From the NCBI RefSeq assembly GCF_014698505.1, contig NZ_JACJTD010000014.1, positions 103,670-167,669 of the forward strand: a stretch of 64,000 nucleotides of DNA, written 5' to 3'. Each line of letters opens with the position of its first letter. The stretch's first letter is position 1. This document shows positions 24,987-34,676 of the stretch, in pieces. The notes beneath the pieces were generated by a model that saw only the letters and a list, made by a program, of their open reading frames with translations, was not told the DNA's origin and did no database searches. The DNA is from Nostoc foliaceum FACHB-393 (GTDB lineage: Bacteria > Cyanobacteriota > Cyanobacteriia > Cyanobacteriales > Nostocaceae). Made by a program: the position numbers and the translations under genes.

Positions 24987-26948
24987 ATGTCCGCAGTTAG
25001 CCTCAGAAAGATTCTCAACAAAAAAGATTTGCCATCTCTTCTTCATAACTTAGTCTACCAGTTTAACGTTGCGATTGATGTTGAACTGGTAGACGGCACG
25101 AAACTAATCAGCATTGGGGAGCAAACTACGAAAAACCGATATCCAATCGAGGTGTCAGGAGAAATCATCGGTTGGGTTGTTGGCAAAGAACAGGCAACTC
25201 TACTTGCGACTTTGCTCTCATTTCTGGCAAAGCAGGAAGCTGAGAAGAAAGAACTCGCCAAAGAATTGCTGGAGCGATACCAGGAAATTGATTTGTTTGA
25301 GGATATCTCAACTCAACTGACAACAAGTTTAGATACGCGACAGATTGCCCAGCTCGTGCTTCAGGAATTGAGTCAATTAATTGAATCATCTGCGGGGATG
25401 ATTCTGCTCCTGAGTCCAGATGCAACTGCATTTGAAATTATTGCCGAATTTGGAATATTTTTTGACCACAGTCAGCCGGAACCAGGGAAGGGAATTATTG
25501 GCAAAATTGTGCAATCCAACCGGGCAGAACTAATCAATGATGTCCAAGCCGATCCTCGATTAGAGGGGCAAAAAAACGTTAGCGCCCTGATTTGTGTACC
25601 GTTGCGAGCCAAGGAGCGGGTACTGGGAGCGATCGCTATTGGAACGCCCAAAACTGACTCATACATGGCTGAACACCTGAAACTGGTGAGTATCTTTGCC
25701 TCTCAAACAGCGATCGCTATTGACAAAGCTGTGCTTTACGAGCAAAGCACTCAAGCCGCCGTCCAGGCAAAAGCCCAGACACAGAAGCTTCAGCAAGCTC
25801 TCCATGAGTTGCAATTGGCCCAAACTAAATTGATCCAAAGCGAAAAAATGTCCAGTCTAGGGCAACTCATTGCCGGAGTTGCCCACGAAATCAACAACCC
25901 GGTGAACTTTATTTATGGCAATTTAAGGTATATTGCCGAATACGCCCAAGATTTGTTGCACCTATTAAAAAAGTATCAGAAAGTCCTACCTGTTGCTCCT
26001 CCAGAACTGGAATCAGAGTTAGACAATATAGACCTGGAATTTATCATGCAGGATCTCCCCAAACTGCTAGATTCGATGAAACTAGGCACAGGTCGCATCG
26101 TAGAAATTGTCCAATCACTGAAAAACTTCTCCCGTCATGACGAAGCAGAAATGAAAGCCGTCAACATCCACGATGGCATTGATGGGACGCTGATGATTCT
26201 TCACCATCGCCTGAAAGCAGCTATTCGCCGACCGAAAATTGAAATCGTTAAAGACTATGCCAAACTTCCCTTGATTGAATGCTACCCCGGACAGTTAAAT
26301 CAGGTGTTTATGAACATCCTGGCAAATGCCATTGATGCTCTAGAGGAAGGAATGGACAATGAAGAAATATCCCCCCCTACAGCCCAAATCACCATTCGGA
26401 CTGAAGTTTTCGACAACCAGTGGGTTGTGATTTGCATTGCCGACAACGGCCCAGGCATGAAGGAGGAAGTAATTCGCCGCATTTACGATCCCTTCTTCAC
26501 CACCAAAGATGTTGGTAAGGGAACCGGGTTAGGCATGGCAATCAGCTACCAAATTGTTGTAGACAAACATCGGGGAATACTTAAGTGTCGTTCTCAACCA
26601 GGTGAAGGCACAGAATTCTGGATTCAAATTCCAGTCAATTGTGCATTGGCAGACGCTGCTGAAGAACAAAATAGCAACTCTGCGTCGCCAACTTCCACAA
26701 CCGAATCATCCCCCACCTCCGATGCCGACGGCTTCATTCCATCAACAGCTCCAATGCTCAAACCGACGGATTTGCTGATCCGCCACACTCAATTGCTCCA
26801 GCGACTTTCACACCACAGTCCATCTGTGGAAGCTGCATCACCCGATCAACTTTACCAGATGTTTCAACACCACCCAATTTCGTTAAAGCTTTACGCCACT
26901 TTGTTGTCTTGGTTCTGTTGTTCTAACCCTACCCAAATACGCCACTAA
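24987..26948 (+). CDS. GAF-domain sensor histidine kinase
   Basis: A 653-residue cytosolic kinase, taking the ATG at 24987 with GAGGT upstream rather than the ATG 13 codons earlier. Order: N-terminal region (1-90); GAF domain (about 95-235, GIIGKIVQSNRAELINDV); coiled coil (240-285); dimerisation/phosphoacceptor site VAHEINNPVNF with H300; and an ATPase domain with N box (ILANAIDAL), DNGPGM, FFTTK and GTGLGMAIS. The C-terminal 100 residues are polar and Ser/Pro-rich, of unknown role. The hybrid kinase starts 13 bp downstream, so this is one operon. Confidence 0.9.
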   Translation: MSAVSLRKILNKKDLPSLLHNLVYQFNVAIDVELVDGTKLISIGEQTTKNRYPIEVSGEIIGWVVGKEQATLLATLLSFLAKQEAEKKELAKELLERYQEIDLFEDISTQLTTSLDTRQIAQLVLQELSQLIESSAGMILLLSPDATAFEIIAEFGIFFDHSQPEPGKGIIGKIVQSNRAELINDVQADPRLEGQKNVSALICVPLRAKERVLGAIAIGTPKTDSYMAEHLKLVSIFASQTAIAIDKAVLYEQSTQAAVQAKAQTQKLQQALHELQLAQTKLIQSEKMSSLGQLIAGVAHEINNPVNFIYGNLRYIAEYAQDLLHLLKKYQKVLPVAPPELESELDNIDLEFIMQDLPKLLDSMKLGTGRIVEIVQSLKNFSRHDEAEMKAVNIHDGIDGTLMILHHRLKAAIRRPKIEIVKDYAKLPLIECYPGQLNQVFMNILANAIDALEEGMDNEEISPPTAQITIRTEVFDNQWVVICIADNGPGMKEEVIRRIYDPFFTTKDVGKGTGLGMAISYQIVVDKHRGILKCRSQPGEGTEFWIQIPVNCALADAAEEQNSNSASPTSTTESSPTSDADGFIPSTAPMLKPTDLLIRHTQLLQRLSHHSPSVEAASPDQLYQMFQHHPISLKLYATLLSWFCCSNPTQIRH

Positions 26949-26961
26949 AGAAACCTCAACC

Positions 26962-29900
26962 ATGTTTGACCAACTTGATGAATACAACAGTCAGCTATTT
27001 GAACTATGTCCTGTTGGGCTAGTACTATGCCGAACAGATGGGACGCTAATTAAGATCAACCCTGCCTATGCTGCCATTTTGGGGCGCACTGTTCCAGAAA
27101 CCCTGAATCTCAACTATCACCAGATTACTCCAGAAAACTATGCAGCTACCGACCAAGCTACCCTGGAAAACCTAGAACAAACTGGTCGTTACGGCCCCTA
27201 TGAGAAGGAGTTAATCCACAAAAGCGGGTATCTGGTTCCGGTCAGAATCTCTGGACTGATGATTGAGAAAGATGGAGAGCAACTAATCTGGTCTAGTGTG
27301 GAGGATATCAGCGACCTTCGACGCGTTCAGCAGGAACGCCAACATAATGAAGAAATACTAAAACAGAGTGAAGCCCGATATCGGTCTCTAGTAACTGCTA
27401 ACACACAAATCGTCTGGGTAAGTACACCAGAAGGAATTTGCTTTGAACTGGCAAGCTGGATAGCTTATACAGGTCAAAGTCTAGCTGAAGCGGAAAATGG
27501 GGGCTGGATTGATGCCGTTCATCCAGACGATCGCGCCTACACCGGAGAAGTCTGGAGTGCTGCTGTGGCAAACCTGAGTATGTATCAAATTGAATACCGA
27601 ATTCGTGGCAAGGATGGCAACTATCGCTACTTTTGGGTCTGGGGTGCGCCCGTTATAGAAGAAGATGGCAGCGTCCGGGAGTGGATTGGCACCTGCACCG
27701 ATATTCAGGATCGCAAGCTGGCAGAAGCCGAAAATCAGCGTCTTCAAGAACGATACCGCTCCTTAGTAACTGCTACTTCACAGATCGTCTGGGGAGCTAC
27801 CCCAGAAGGACTGGGAATAAGCAGTGAAATGCTGACCTGGATGGACTATACGGGGCAGAGCAAAGCTGAAGTTGAGGGTTGGGGCTGGATCGATCCCATT
27901 CACCCCGATGACCGTGCCAACTCCACAGAAGTTTGGAATGCTGCTGTGGCAAACCGAGGTATCTACCAAACTGAATATCGGCTGCGTGGCAAGGATGGCA
28001 CATACCGCTACTTCTCTGTCTGTGGTGCCCCCGTCCTGGAAAAAGACGGCAGCATTCGGGAATGGATTGGCACCTGCGCTGATATTCACGATCGCAAGCT
28101 GGCAGAAGCTGAAAATCAACGTTTATTAGATATGTTGAATCATTCTAGCGATGCCATCATCGTCCGCGACATGAGCGACAAAATCTCTCACTGGAATCAG
28201 GGTGCCGAAACTCTGTATGGTTGGACACGTGAGGAAGTCAAAGGACAGTACATTCACGTATTTCTTAAAAAAATCTTTCCCAAACCAAAAGAAGAAATCA
28301 TCGCAGAGTTATTACAGCAAGGTAATTGGGAAGGAGAAGTGCAACACCTCACCCATGATGGCAAACAGCTTACCGTGCAGAGCCGATGGACGTTACAACG
28401 AGATATCTCTGGTCAGCCCTGCGCGGTGCTAGAAATCAATACCGACATTACTGCCCGCAAACAAGCAGAAATCGCTCTGCGGCAACTGAATCAAGAACTA
28501 GAAGCCAGAGTTGTAGAGCGGACAGCTGCTCTGCAAAATACCCTAGCAGAAGCGCAGGGATTAAATGCCATTTTAGATAACTTAGCAGATGGTTTGTTAG
28601 TGGCAGACACCACAGGACAAATCACCCACTTTAATCCTGCCTTTTTAACTATGTATGGATTGACAGCCAGTGCCCTCAACGGCCACTACCGAGAATTGCC
28701 GATATCTGGTTTAGCAGACCTAATTGCACGAACTCAGTCCCATCCCAAAGAGGTGTTCTCTGCCGAAGTTGCACTGGTAAAGGAACGCATTGGTCAGGCA
28801 GTGGCGACTGCCATTTTCAAAAAGACGGCAGATCAGGAACCCGCTGCCTGCTTCGGTTCGGCGTTGCTGATTCGGGATGTGACAGCAGAAAAGGAAATCG
28901 ACCAGATGAAAACCGACTTTATCTCAACAGTTTCCCATGAGTTGCGGACGCCACTGACTTCTGTCCTTGGTTTTGCATCGATCATTCAAGAAAAGCTGGA
29001 AACCGATGTGTTCCCAATGCTTTCTACCGAAGACCGCAAGCTTCAGAAAACGATTAAGCGGGTGGCTGACAATCTCAACATTATTGTGTCAGAAGCAGAA
29101 CGGCTCACGTCTTTGATTAACGATGTCCTAGACATCGCCAAGATGGAAGCAGGTAAGGTGGAATGGCAAATGCAACCCCTTGATCCCAGCGAATTACTCG
29201 ATTGGGCAACCAATTCTACCGCCGGGTTGTTTGAAACCAATGGCTTGCAGTTAGTCAGCGAGATTGAACCTGGACTGCCTCAGATAGTAGGCGATCGCAA
29301 CCGTTTGCTGCAAGTTTTAATCAATCTGATTTCCAATGCCGTTAAGTTTACCGAATCTGGTTGTGTCACCTGCCGCGTTAAACAAGGAAACGACGGTGTT
29401 TGCATCAGCGTTATCGACACAGGCATTGGTATTGCACCTGAAGACCAGCCGAAAGTATTCGAGAAATTCCGCCAAGTTGGCGACACCCTCACCGACAAAC
29501 CCAAAGGCACAGGGTTAGGACTGCCCATTTGTAAACAAATCGTCGATCATCATGGCGGTAGAATCTGGGTTGAGAGTGAACCAGGTAACGGCAGCGTATT
29601 CTCGTTCATCATTCCCACTTACGCCTGTGATCCAAAAACGACTCCTAATCTGAATCTGGATACGCTAGTCAAACAACTCAAAGAACACGTCATCACCAAA
29701 AACGCTGTACTGAACCAAAACCGTAAAACGATCTTGGTTGTAGATGATGATGCCAACATTCGAGAACTACTCCGTCAACAACTGGAAAACGAAGGCTACA
29801 ACGTTCGGGAAGCGAAAGACGGTGTGGATGCAATTCATCAAATCAAAACAGCTCGTCCCGATCTGATCCTTTTGGACGTGATGATGCCCCAAATCAACGG

Positions 29901-30333
29901 CTTCGATGTGGCAGCCGTTCTCAAAAATGATCCCCTGACCTCAGACATTCCGATCATTATTTTGTCAATTATTGAAAACAAAGAACGGGGCTATCATATT
30001 GGCATTGATCGCTATCTCACTAAGCCCATTGACACAGAGAAACTCCTCAACGAAATTGACTCACTCCTTTACCAAGGCACTTCTAATAAAAAGGTATTGG
30101 TTGTAGATAAAAATGCATCAGCCTTAAAAACCCTATCAGATGTACTACAAACTCAGGGATACAGCGTGATTGAAGCCTCCGATCCGCAAGAATGCATTCA
30201 TAAAGCCTTGTCAGCCAAACCTGACATGATCATCATCGATTCTATCTTCTCTCAAGAAGCCGATTTGGTGAAAACCCTACGGTTTGAGAAGGATCTGGAA
30301 AATGTATTTTTTATTATGCTGTCTGAACAATAA
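26962..30333 (+). CDS. multi-PAS hybrid histidine kinase with C-terminal receivers
   Basis: An 1123-residue soluble kinase. It has five PAS-like domains at about 1-125, 135-255, 270-390, 395-510 and 535-645. The second and third are near duplicates (both share WIAYTG/WMDYTG, HPDDRA and DGSVREWIGTC-type blocks). Then come the HisKA box SHELRTPLT with H659, an ATPase domain (GVCISVIDTGIGI, GTGLGLPIC), a complete receiver (VVDDDAN, phospho-Asp D972 in LLDVMMPQ) and a second, shortened receiver-like segment that ends the protein after about 80 residues. It is the middle gene of a phosphorelay operon. Confidence 0.92.
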   Translation: MFDQLDEYNSQLFELCPVGLVLCRTDGTLIKINPAYAAILGRTVPETLNLNYHQITPENYAATDQATLENLEQTGRYGPYEKELIHKSGYLVPVRISGLMIEKDGEQLIWSSVEDISDLRRVQQERQHNEEILKQSEARYRSLVTANTQIVWVSTPEGICFELASWIAYTGQSLAEAENGGWIDAVHPDDRAYTGEVWSAAVANLSMYQIEYRIRGKDGNYRYFWVWGAPVIEEDGSVREWIGTCTDIQDRKLAEAENQRLQERYRSLVTATSQIVWGATPEGLGISSEMLTWMDYTGQSKAEVEGWGWIDPIHPDDRANSTEVWNAAVANRGIYQTEYRLRGKDGTYRYFSVCGAPVLEKDGSIREWIGTCADIHDRKLAEAENQRLLDMLNHSSDAIIVRDMSDKISHWNQGAETLYGWTREEVKGQYIHVFLKKIFPKPKEEIIAELLQQGNWEGEVQHLTHDGKQLTVQSRWTLQRDISGQPCAVLEINTDITARKQAEIALRQLNQELEARVVERTAALQNTLAEAQGLNAILDNLADGLLVADTTGQITHFNPAFLTMYGLTASALNGHYRELPISGLADLIARTQSHPKEVFSAEVALVKERIGQAVATAIFKKTADQEPAACFGSALLIRDVTAEKEIDQMKTDFISTVSHELRTPLTSVLGFASIIQEKLETDVFPMLSTEDRKLQKTIKRVADNLNIIVSEAERLTSLINDVLDIAKMEAGKVEWQMQPLDPSELLDWATNSTAGLFETNGLQLVSEIEPGLPQIVGDRNRLLQVLINLISNAVKFTESGCVTCRVKQGNDGVCISVIDTGIGIAPEDQPKVFEKFRQVGDTLTDKPKGTGLGLPICKQIVDHHGGRIWVESEPGNGSVFSFIIPTYACDPKTTPNLNLDTLVKQLKEHVITKNAVLNQNRKTILVVDDDANIRELLRQQLENEGYNVREAKDGVDAIHQIKTARPDLILLDVMMPQINGFDVAAVLKNDPLTSDIPIIILSIIENKERGYHIGIDRYLTKPIDTEKLLNEIDSLLYQGTSNKKVLVVDKNASALKTLSDVLQTQGYSVIEASDPQECIHKALSAKPDMIIIDSIFSQEADLVKTLRFEKDLENVFFIMLSEQ

Positions 30334-30369
30334 TCACTGTGACTGGGTACTGGGTAATGGGTACTGGGA

Positions 30370-30444
30370 ACAAATTCTTCTAATCCCTAATCCCCAATCC
30401 CTAATTCCTAATCCCCAATCCCTAATTCCTAATCCCCAATCCCT
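30370..30444 (+). repeat. heptanucleotide tandem repeat (STRR type)
   Basis: Tandem CCCTAAT / CCCCAAT / TCCTAAT heptamers fill the gap between the hybrid kinase and the response regulator and run up to the ATG at 30445. Such short tandemly repeated repeats are typical of Nostoc and Anabaena genomes. There are no spacers, so this is not CRISPR. Confidence 0.85.
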
Positions 30445-30822
30445 ATGACCCAGAAAATTCTGATTGTTGACGATGAACCCAATATCTTGATTTTGATGGA
30501 ACAAGCCCTAGAAGCATTAGAAGACGAGGGTGTTGAACTTCTAACTGCTAGAAATGGAGAAGAAGCTCTCGAAACGATTAAAACTGAAAAACCAAATCTA
30601 GTTTTTCTCGATGTGATGATGCCTAAAATGAATGGTCTGCAAGTTTGTCACATTGTTAAACACGACCTACAAATGACTGACATCTACATTGTGATATTGA
30701 CAGCTAAAGGACAAGAATTTGATAAACAAAAAGGAATTGAGGTCGGTGCAGATTTATATCTAACGAAACCATTTCGTCCCAAAGAAGTACTTGAAAAATC
30801 AATGCAGGTGTTGGGCTTTTGA
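30445..30822 (+). CDS. single-domain response regulator
   Basis: A 125-residue CheY-like receiver with the acidic pair D9-D10, phospho-acceptor D56 in VFLDVMMPKMNG, the Thr in VILTAKG and the Lys in LTKPFRP. No output domain, so it relays phosphate to or from the two upstream kinases. It follows the hybrid kinase by 111 bp, most of it heptamer repeat. The repeat array occupies the place of a ribosome site, so its translation may depend on readthrough or on an unusual start. Confidence 0.92.
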   Translation: MTQKILIVDDEPNILILMEQALEALEDEGVELLTARNGEEALETIKTEKPNLVFLDVMMPKMNGLQVCHIVKHDLQMTDIYIVILTAKGQEFDKQKGIEVGADLYLTKPFRPKEVLEKSMQVLGF

Positions 30823-31497
30823 GGAAAGTAACGAATGCTTTTGATCTGCTGTTGCTTTCAGTTTTTCGCAGTACTTGGTAATACTAATTTATCCACAATG
30901 GATGGAGCTTGTTTCTAATACCAAGCTATTTCGAATTTCAATTATTTAGATAGAATAAATAGTTTTTAAAACTATCAAAATATCACAAAGACGCGATAAA
31001 TCGCCGTCTCTACAAAGGACTGATTATTGTAAAGATGGCGATTTATCGCGTCTCTTCCCTTAACAGAACCGTAACCCAAGTCTCCATTACTTTTTAACTG
31101 GGGCGATTGAGGAAGTAGGAGGCAAGAGGAAGCGCTGTAAATAAATTCAGGGGATTTAGCAAGGACGCTGTATTTCTTGTTGCACTCTCCGCTTGAAATA
31201 TATATTTTTTTGTTTTTCATAAAGGAACTGACTTGATCTAGACCCTTTTGACAGAGGGAAGAATTATTTTCTAAAACCTTCTGCCTCCAGCAATAACTGT
31301 TCTCTGCCTTTCTTCGGTAATACCTGAAAATTGCTGTAAGTGTTAGCCTCCCCGGCTCACCTGCCCTGTGCTTGTTCAACTAAAAGGTATTTCTGGGAAA
31401 CCTTAATTTGTGAGAGCGAGAGGCTTTTGCCAGAAGGAACTAGAATTAGGAAACACCTAGCTGGGTTCTTCTGACTTTTGAAATTAGGAGTGCATGT
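30823..31497. other. intergenic region with a long palindrome
   Basis: Contains the inverted repeat at 30990-31052. A second part (31370-31495) is the upstream region of the BioD-like gene. No convincing gene is seen on either strand. Confidence 0.5.
30990..31052. repeat. 16-bp inverted repeat GACGCGATAAATCGCC
   Basis: Exact 16-bp arms at 30990-31005 and 31037-31052 with a 31-base spacer. The word GGCGATTTATCGCGTCTC is a common palindromic intergenic repeat class in Nostoc. The RNA would form a stable hairpin after the response regulator. Confidence 0.65.
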
Positions 31498-32592
31498 GTG
31501 CCAAAATCCCCTAAATATTTGCTGATTGGATCAACCGAGACTTACAGCGGTAAATCTGCAACTGTTCTGGGTTTGTCTCATCAGCTACAGCAAAAAGGAC
31601 TGGATATTACCTACGGTAAACCGCTTGGTACCTGTTTGAATTCCTCTAGTGGAACCGTAATTGAGGAAGATGTCCAATTCATCGCTCTTAGCCTCAATTT
31701 GCCGGAAAACCGTGTTGCACCTACAATGCTGGCTTTGGATGAACTCAATGTGCAAAAACGCTTACGAGGGGAAGATAAAACCGATTATCAGCAGTCCCTA
31801 ATACAGCAATATTTACAAATGTCCCAAGGTGATTTGGTATTACTGGAGGGGCCTGGTGATTTGTCCGAAGGCAATTTGTTTGACTTGTCTTTGCTGCAAA
31901 TGGCTAAAGTATTGGATGCTGGTGTGCTGTTAGTAACTCGCTATAAATCGTTGCTTTCGGTTGAGGCGCTATTGACTGCGAAACAGCGTGTAGGCGATCG
32001 CTTACTTGGAGTTGTGATCAATGATATTCCTGTCACCCAACTAGAAGCGGTTGACACTCTGTTGCGCCCATTTTTGGAACACCAGGGGATTCCGGTACTA
32101 GCAATGCTGCCGAACAATGCTTTGCTCCGCAGTGTCAGTGTTGGCGAACTAGTCAAACAGTTAAAGGCTGATGTTCTCTGTCGCAACGATCGCATGGATT
32201 TGTTGGTAGAAAGTCTGGCAATTGGAGCGATGAATGTCAACTCCGCTGTCAAATATTTTCGCAAACGCCGAAATATGGCAGTGGTAACAGGAGGCGATCG
32301 CGTGGAAATTCAGCAAGCTGCTTTGGAAACTTCTACCCAATGTTTAATTCTCACCGGGCAACTACCGCCGCCGCCGTTCATTCTCAGTCGCGCTGAAGAA
32401 CTGGAAATCCCGATTTTATCTGTTGACTTAGACACCCTCACCACTGTAGAAATTGTTGACCGCACTTTTGGGCAAGTCCGCCTCCACGAGCCGATTAAGG
32501 TTCAGTGCATTCGCCAGTTGATGTCTGAGCATTTTGACATTGACCGCCTGTTATCTAAACTAGGTTTAACTCCAGCAGCGGCATTGTCTTAG
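31498..32592 (+). CDS. BioD-like P-loop / DRTGG domain protein
   Basis: A 364-residue protein with an N-terminal dethiobiotin-synthetase-like P-loop domain (LLIGSTETYSGKSATVLGL, residues 8-26) and a C-terminal DRTGG-type region (VVTGGDRVEIQQAALETS near 260). The same pair occurs at the N terminus of phosphotransacetylases of the Pta type, but the acetyltransferase domain is absent. The role is probably regulatory or nucleotide-sensing. The start is a GTG at 31498, because the overlapping ATG four bases upstream is in another frame. Confidence 0.8.
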   Translation: MPKSPKYLLIGSTETYSGKSATVLGLSHQLQQKGLDITYGKPLGTCLNSSSGTVIEEDVQFIALSLNLPENRVAPTMLALDELNVQKRLRGEDKTDYQQSLIQQYLQMSQGDLVLLEGPGDLSEGNLFDLSLLQMAKVLDAGVLLVTRYKSLLSVEALLTAKQRVGDRLLGVVINDIPVTQLEAVDTLLRPFLEHQGIPVLAMLPNNALLRSVSVGELVKQLKADVLCRNDRMDLLVESLAIGAMNVNSAVKYFRKRRNMAVVTGGDRVEIQQAALETSTQCLILTGQLPPPPFILSRAEELEIPILSVDLDTLTTVEIVDRTFGQVRLHEPIKVQCIRQLMSEHFDIDRLLSKLGLTPAAALS

Positions 32593-32980
32593 ATTCATCA
32601 ACTCAAGCAATTAAGAGCATCAATGCTCAATTATCAGTTAGGCAGCTGTATTACTGCTGAGGGTACAGCTGGTTCGCCGTCACCTCCCAGGGGACGGCGT
32701 GCTATTTCCTTCCGCCCCATAGCTGGGACAACGCACAAAAATTTAGAATAGCGTTACTTTCAGAATCCGTAAGAACTGCCAGAATCAGGCAAATTTCAGT
32801 ACTTGACTCTCCTAAATGAGATTAGTTACGAAACACATTGGCTAGCCTGGTGTTACCAAGCAATGGAGTTACTGAACCAAACAATCGAAAATTAGTAGCA
32901 ATGTTTAACTCAAGTTTTCCTCGCATCTACACGCTGTTTGGTAAAATATCTGGGTCGTTTAATTCGGATTATGTCCATCT
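32593..32980. other. intergenic region
   Basis: Contains a GCCGTC...GACGGC hairpin near 32679-32701 and otherwise nothing I can assign. The start region of the next gene is unusual (see that entry). Confidence 0.45.
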
Positions 32981-33484
32981 TTGAGCCAATCAACAGACCT
33001 TATTAACCTCGATACATTAGCCCAAGAACTAGCGACAATCCAGCAAACGGGTTCTAAAAGAATCGCCTTGCTGGGTTCTCGTCACGTGCCGATTACGCAT
33101 CAGAATCTTATTGAAATGATGACTTATGCCCTAGTTTTATCGGGTAATCGAATCATTACTTCTGGTGCTACAGGTACAAATTCCGCTGCCATCAAGGGAG
33201 CAACGCGGGCTGATCCGAATTTGCTAACGGTGATTCTCCCCCAAAGTCTGGAACGCCAGCCTTTGGAATCGCGCCAGCAACTAGAACAGGTAATGCATCT
33301 AGTGGAAAATCCCAGTAATGATACTCTGTCTCTTGCTGAAGCTAGTTACCTGTGCAACAAGGAAATTGTGTCTCGTTGCCAGCAACTGATCTGCTTTGCG
33401 TTTCACGACAGCCGCACCCTGTTGCAAACTTGTCAAGATGCAGAAGAACAAAGAAAAGTGGTGACCCTCTTCTACTTTGATTAG
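32981..33484 (+). CDS. DprA-like DNA recombination-mediator family protein
   Basis: A 167-residue single Rossmann-fold protein. IALLGSRHVPITHQNLIEMM, then SGATGTNSAAIKGATRA match the DprA/SMF nucleotide-binding core, in the short cyanobacterial form annotated as DNA recombination-mediator protein A. DprA loads RecA on single-stranded DNA during natural transformation; whether the short form does so is not known. The start is taken at a TTG (32981); the ATG ten bases upstream is in a frame that stops within a few codons. No good ribosome site is visible. Confidence 0.75.
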   Translation: MSQSTDLINLDTLAQELATIQQTGSKRIALLGSRHVPITHQNLIEMMTYALVLSGNRIITSGATGTNSAAIKGATRADPNLLTVILPQSLERQPLESRQQLEQVMHLVENPSNDTLSLAEASYLCNKEIVSRCQQLICFAFHDSRTLLQTCQDAEEQRKVVTLFYFD

Positions 33485-33560
33485 TCATTTGTCATTTGTC
33501 TTTTGTCATTTGTCTTTTCTATTTGACTAATGACTATTGACTGATGACTAATGACTCATA
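33485..33560 (+). repeat. short tandem repeat TCATTTG / ATGACTA
   Basis: Heptamer-style tandem repeats, first TTTGTCA-type then ATGACTA-type, fill the spacer between the DprA-like and MAPEG genes. Confidence 0.75.
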
Positions 33561-33578
33561 ACCAATGCTTAATAAATA

Positions 33579-33977
33579 ATGACTATTTTTTTGTACTCGA
33601 TCGCTGCTGCTGCCGTTCTAATTTACCTGCCATTTTTGCTGGTAGCTTATGCCCGCGTGCGTATTGGGTATGAAATGTTTTCTACTCCTCGCGCAATGTT
33701 TGATAAATTGCCACCATACGCCCAAAGAGCTACTTGGGCACATCAGAACACCTTTGAAGCGTTTATGGTGTTTTCGGCAGCGGCATTGATGGCATACGTA
33801 ACTGGTGTAAATTCTTTTACAGCACAAGTGGCTGCGATCGCCTTTGTGGTAGCCCGTTTGCTATACTCAATTTTTTATATTTTGAATATACCCCTTTTGC
33901 GATCGCTCATGTTTGGCATTGGCATCCTTGGCTGTGCCACTCTCTTTTTCTTGAGCATCATCCAAGCGACTAGTTAA
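33579..33977 (+). CDS. MAPEG family membrane protein
   Basis: A 132-residue protein with four hydrophobic segments (about 1-23, 62-78, 84-102, 108-130), the layout of MAPEG proteins (membrane-associated proteins in eicosanoid and glutathione metabolism). RATWAHQNTFEAF near residues 50-62 matches the conserved helix 2 motif (AxxNxxE). The family includes glutathione transferases and peroxidases; bacterial roles are poorly known. Confidence 0.82.
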   Translation: MTIFLYSIAAAAVLIYLPFLLVAYARVRIGYEMFSTPRAMFDKLPPYAQRATWAHQNTFEAFMVFSAAALMAYVTGVNSFTAQVAAIAFVVARLLYSIFYILNIPLLRSLMFGIGILGCATLFFLSIIQATS

Positions 33978-33979
33978 GT

Positions 33980-34085
33980 GGGTACTGGGGACTGGGGACT
34001 GGGAAAGAGTTTTCCCAATCCCTAGCCCCCAATCCAAAATCGTTCGACTGAGCGAAGTCGAAGTCCAAAATCTAAAATCCAAAAT
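33980..34085 (+). repeat. heptanucleotide tandem repeats GGGGACT / AATCCAA types
   Basis: GGACTGGGGACTGGG runs, then CCCAATCCC, then CCAAAATC runs, with TTCGACTGAGCGAAGTCGAA palindrome between. Typical Nostoc intergenic filler. Confidence 0.75.
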
Positions 34086-34090
34086 GTTTT

Positions 34091-34582
34091 ATGGCTTCTA
34101 CTTTTTCCTTTGACATTGTGAGCGACTTTGACCGACAAGAGTTGGTTAACGCTGTCGATCAAGTTATACGAGACATCAAAGGTCGTTACGACCTCAAAGA
34201 CACTGAAACTACTGTCGAGTTAGTCGAAGAAAGCATTAACGTTAGTACTGACAGCGAGTTTACCTTAGATTCTGTACACAACATTCTGCGAGAAAAAGCC
34301 GCCAAGCGTAACCTCTCCCAGAAAATCTTTGATTTTGGCAAAGTTGAATCAGCCAGTGGTAATCGCGTCCGTCAAGAAATCAAACTCAAAAAAGGCATCA
34401 GTCAAGAAATCGCCAAACAAATTTCCAAATTGATTCGGGACGAATTCAAAAAGGTACAAGCTTCAATCCAAGGTGATGCTGTGCGGGTTTCTGCCAAATC
34501 TAAAGATGACTTACAAGTAGTTATGCAGCGGCTCAAACAAGAAGACTACCCAGTTGCTTTGCAATTTACAAATTATCGTTAA
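34091..34582 (+). CDS. YajQ family nucleotide-binding protein
   Basis: A 163-residue protein of the YajQ/UPF0234 family, two ferredoxin-like folds. It has the family start ([22 protein letters not shown]) and the end [17 protein letters not shown]; the length is canonical. Members bind nucleotides and in some bacteria cyclic di-GMP. It stands alone between repeat-filled spacers. Confidence 0.92.
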   Translation: MASTFSFDIVSDFDRQELVNAVDQVIRDIKGRYDLKDTETTVELVEESINVSTDSEFTLDSVHNILREKAAKRNLSQKIFDFGKVESASGNRVRQEIKLKKGISQEIAKQISKLIRDEFKKVQASIQGDAVRVSAKSKDDLQVVMQRLKQEDYPVALQFTNYR

Positions 34583-34676
34583 AAGATTTGCATGGTGGGC
34601 AGTGCCCACCCAAAATACGTTTTGTGAAGATTTTTTGTTTGGATGTAATACGTGGTAAGGGCGTACTAGGAGGTTC

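Noticed and set aside
30370..30444. Possible CRISPR array
   Set aside because: The units are heptamers without spacers; no cas gene is in the window.
30975..31379. Minus-strand frame of 134 codons
   Set aside because: It runs through the long palindrome, and the protein has no recognisable composition or ribosome site.
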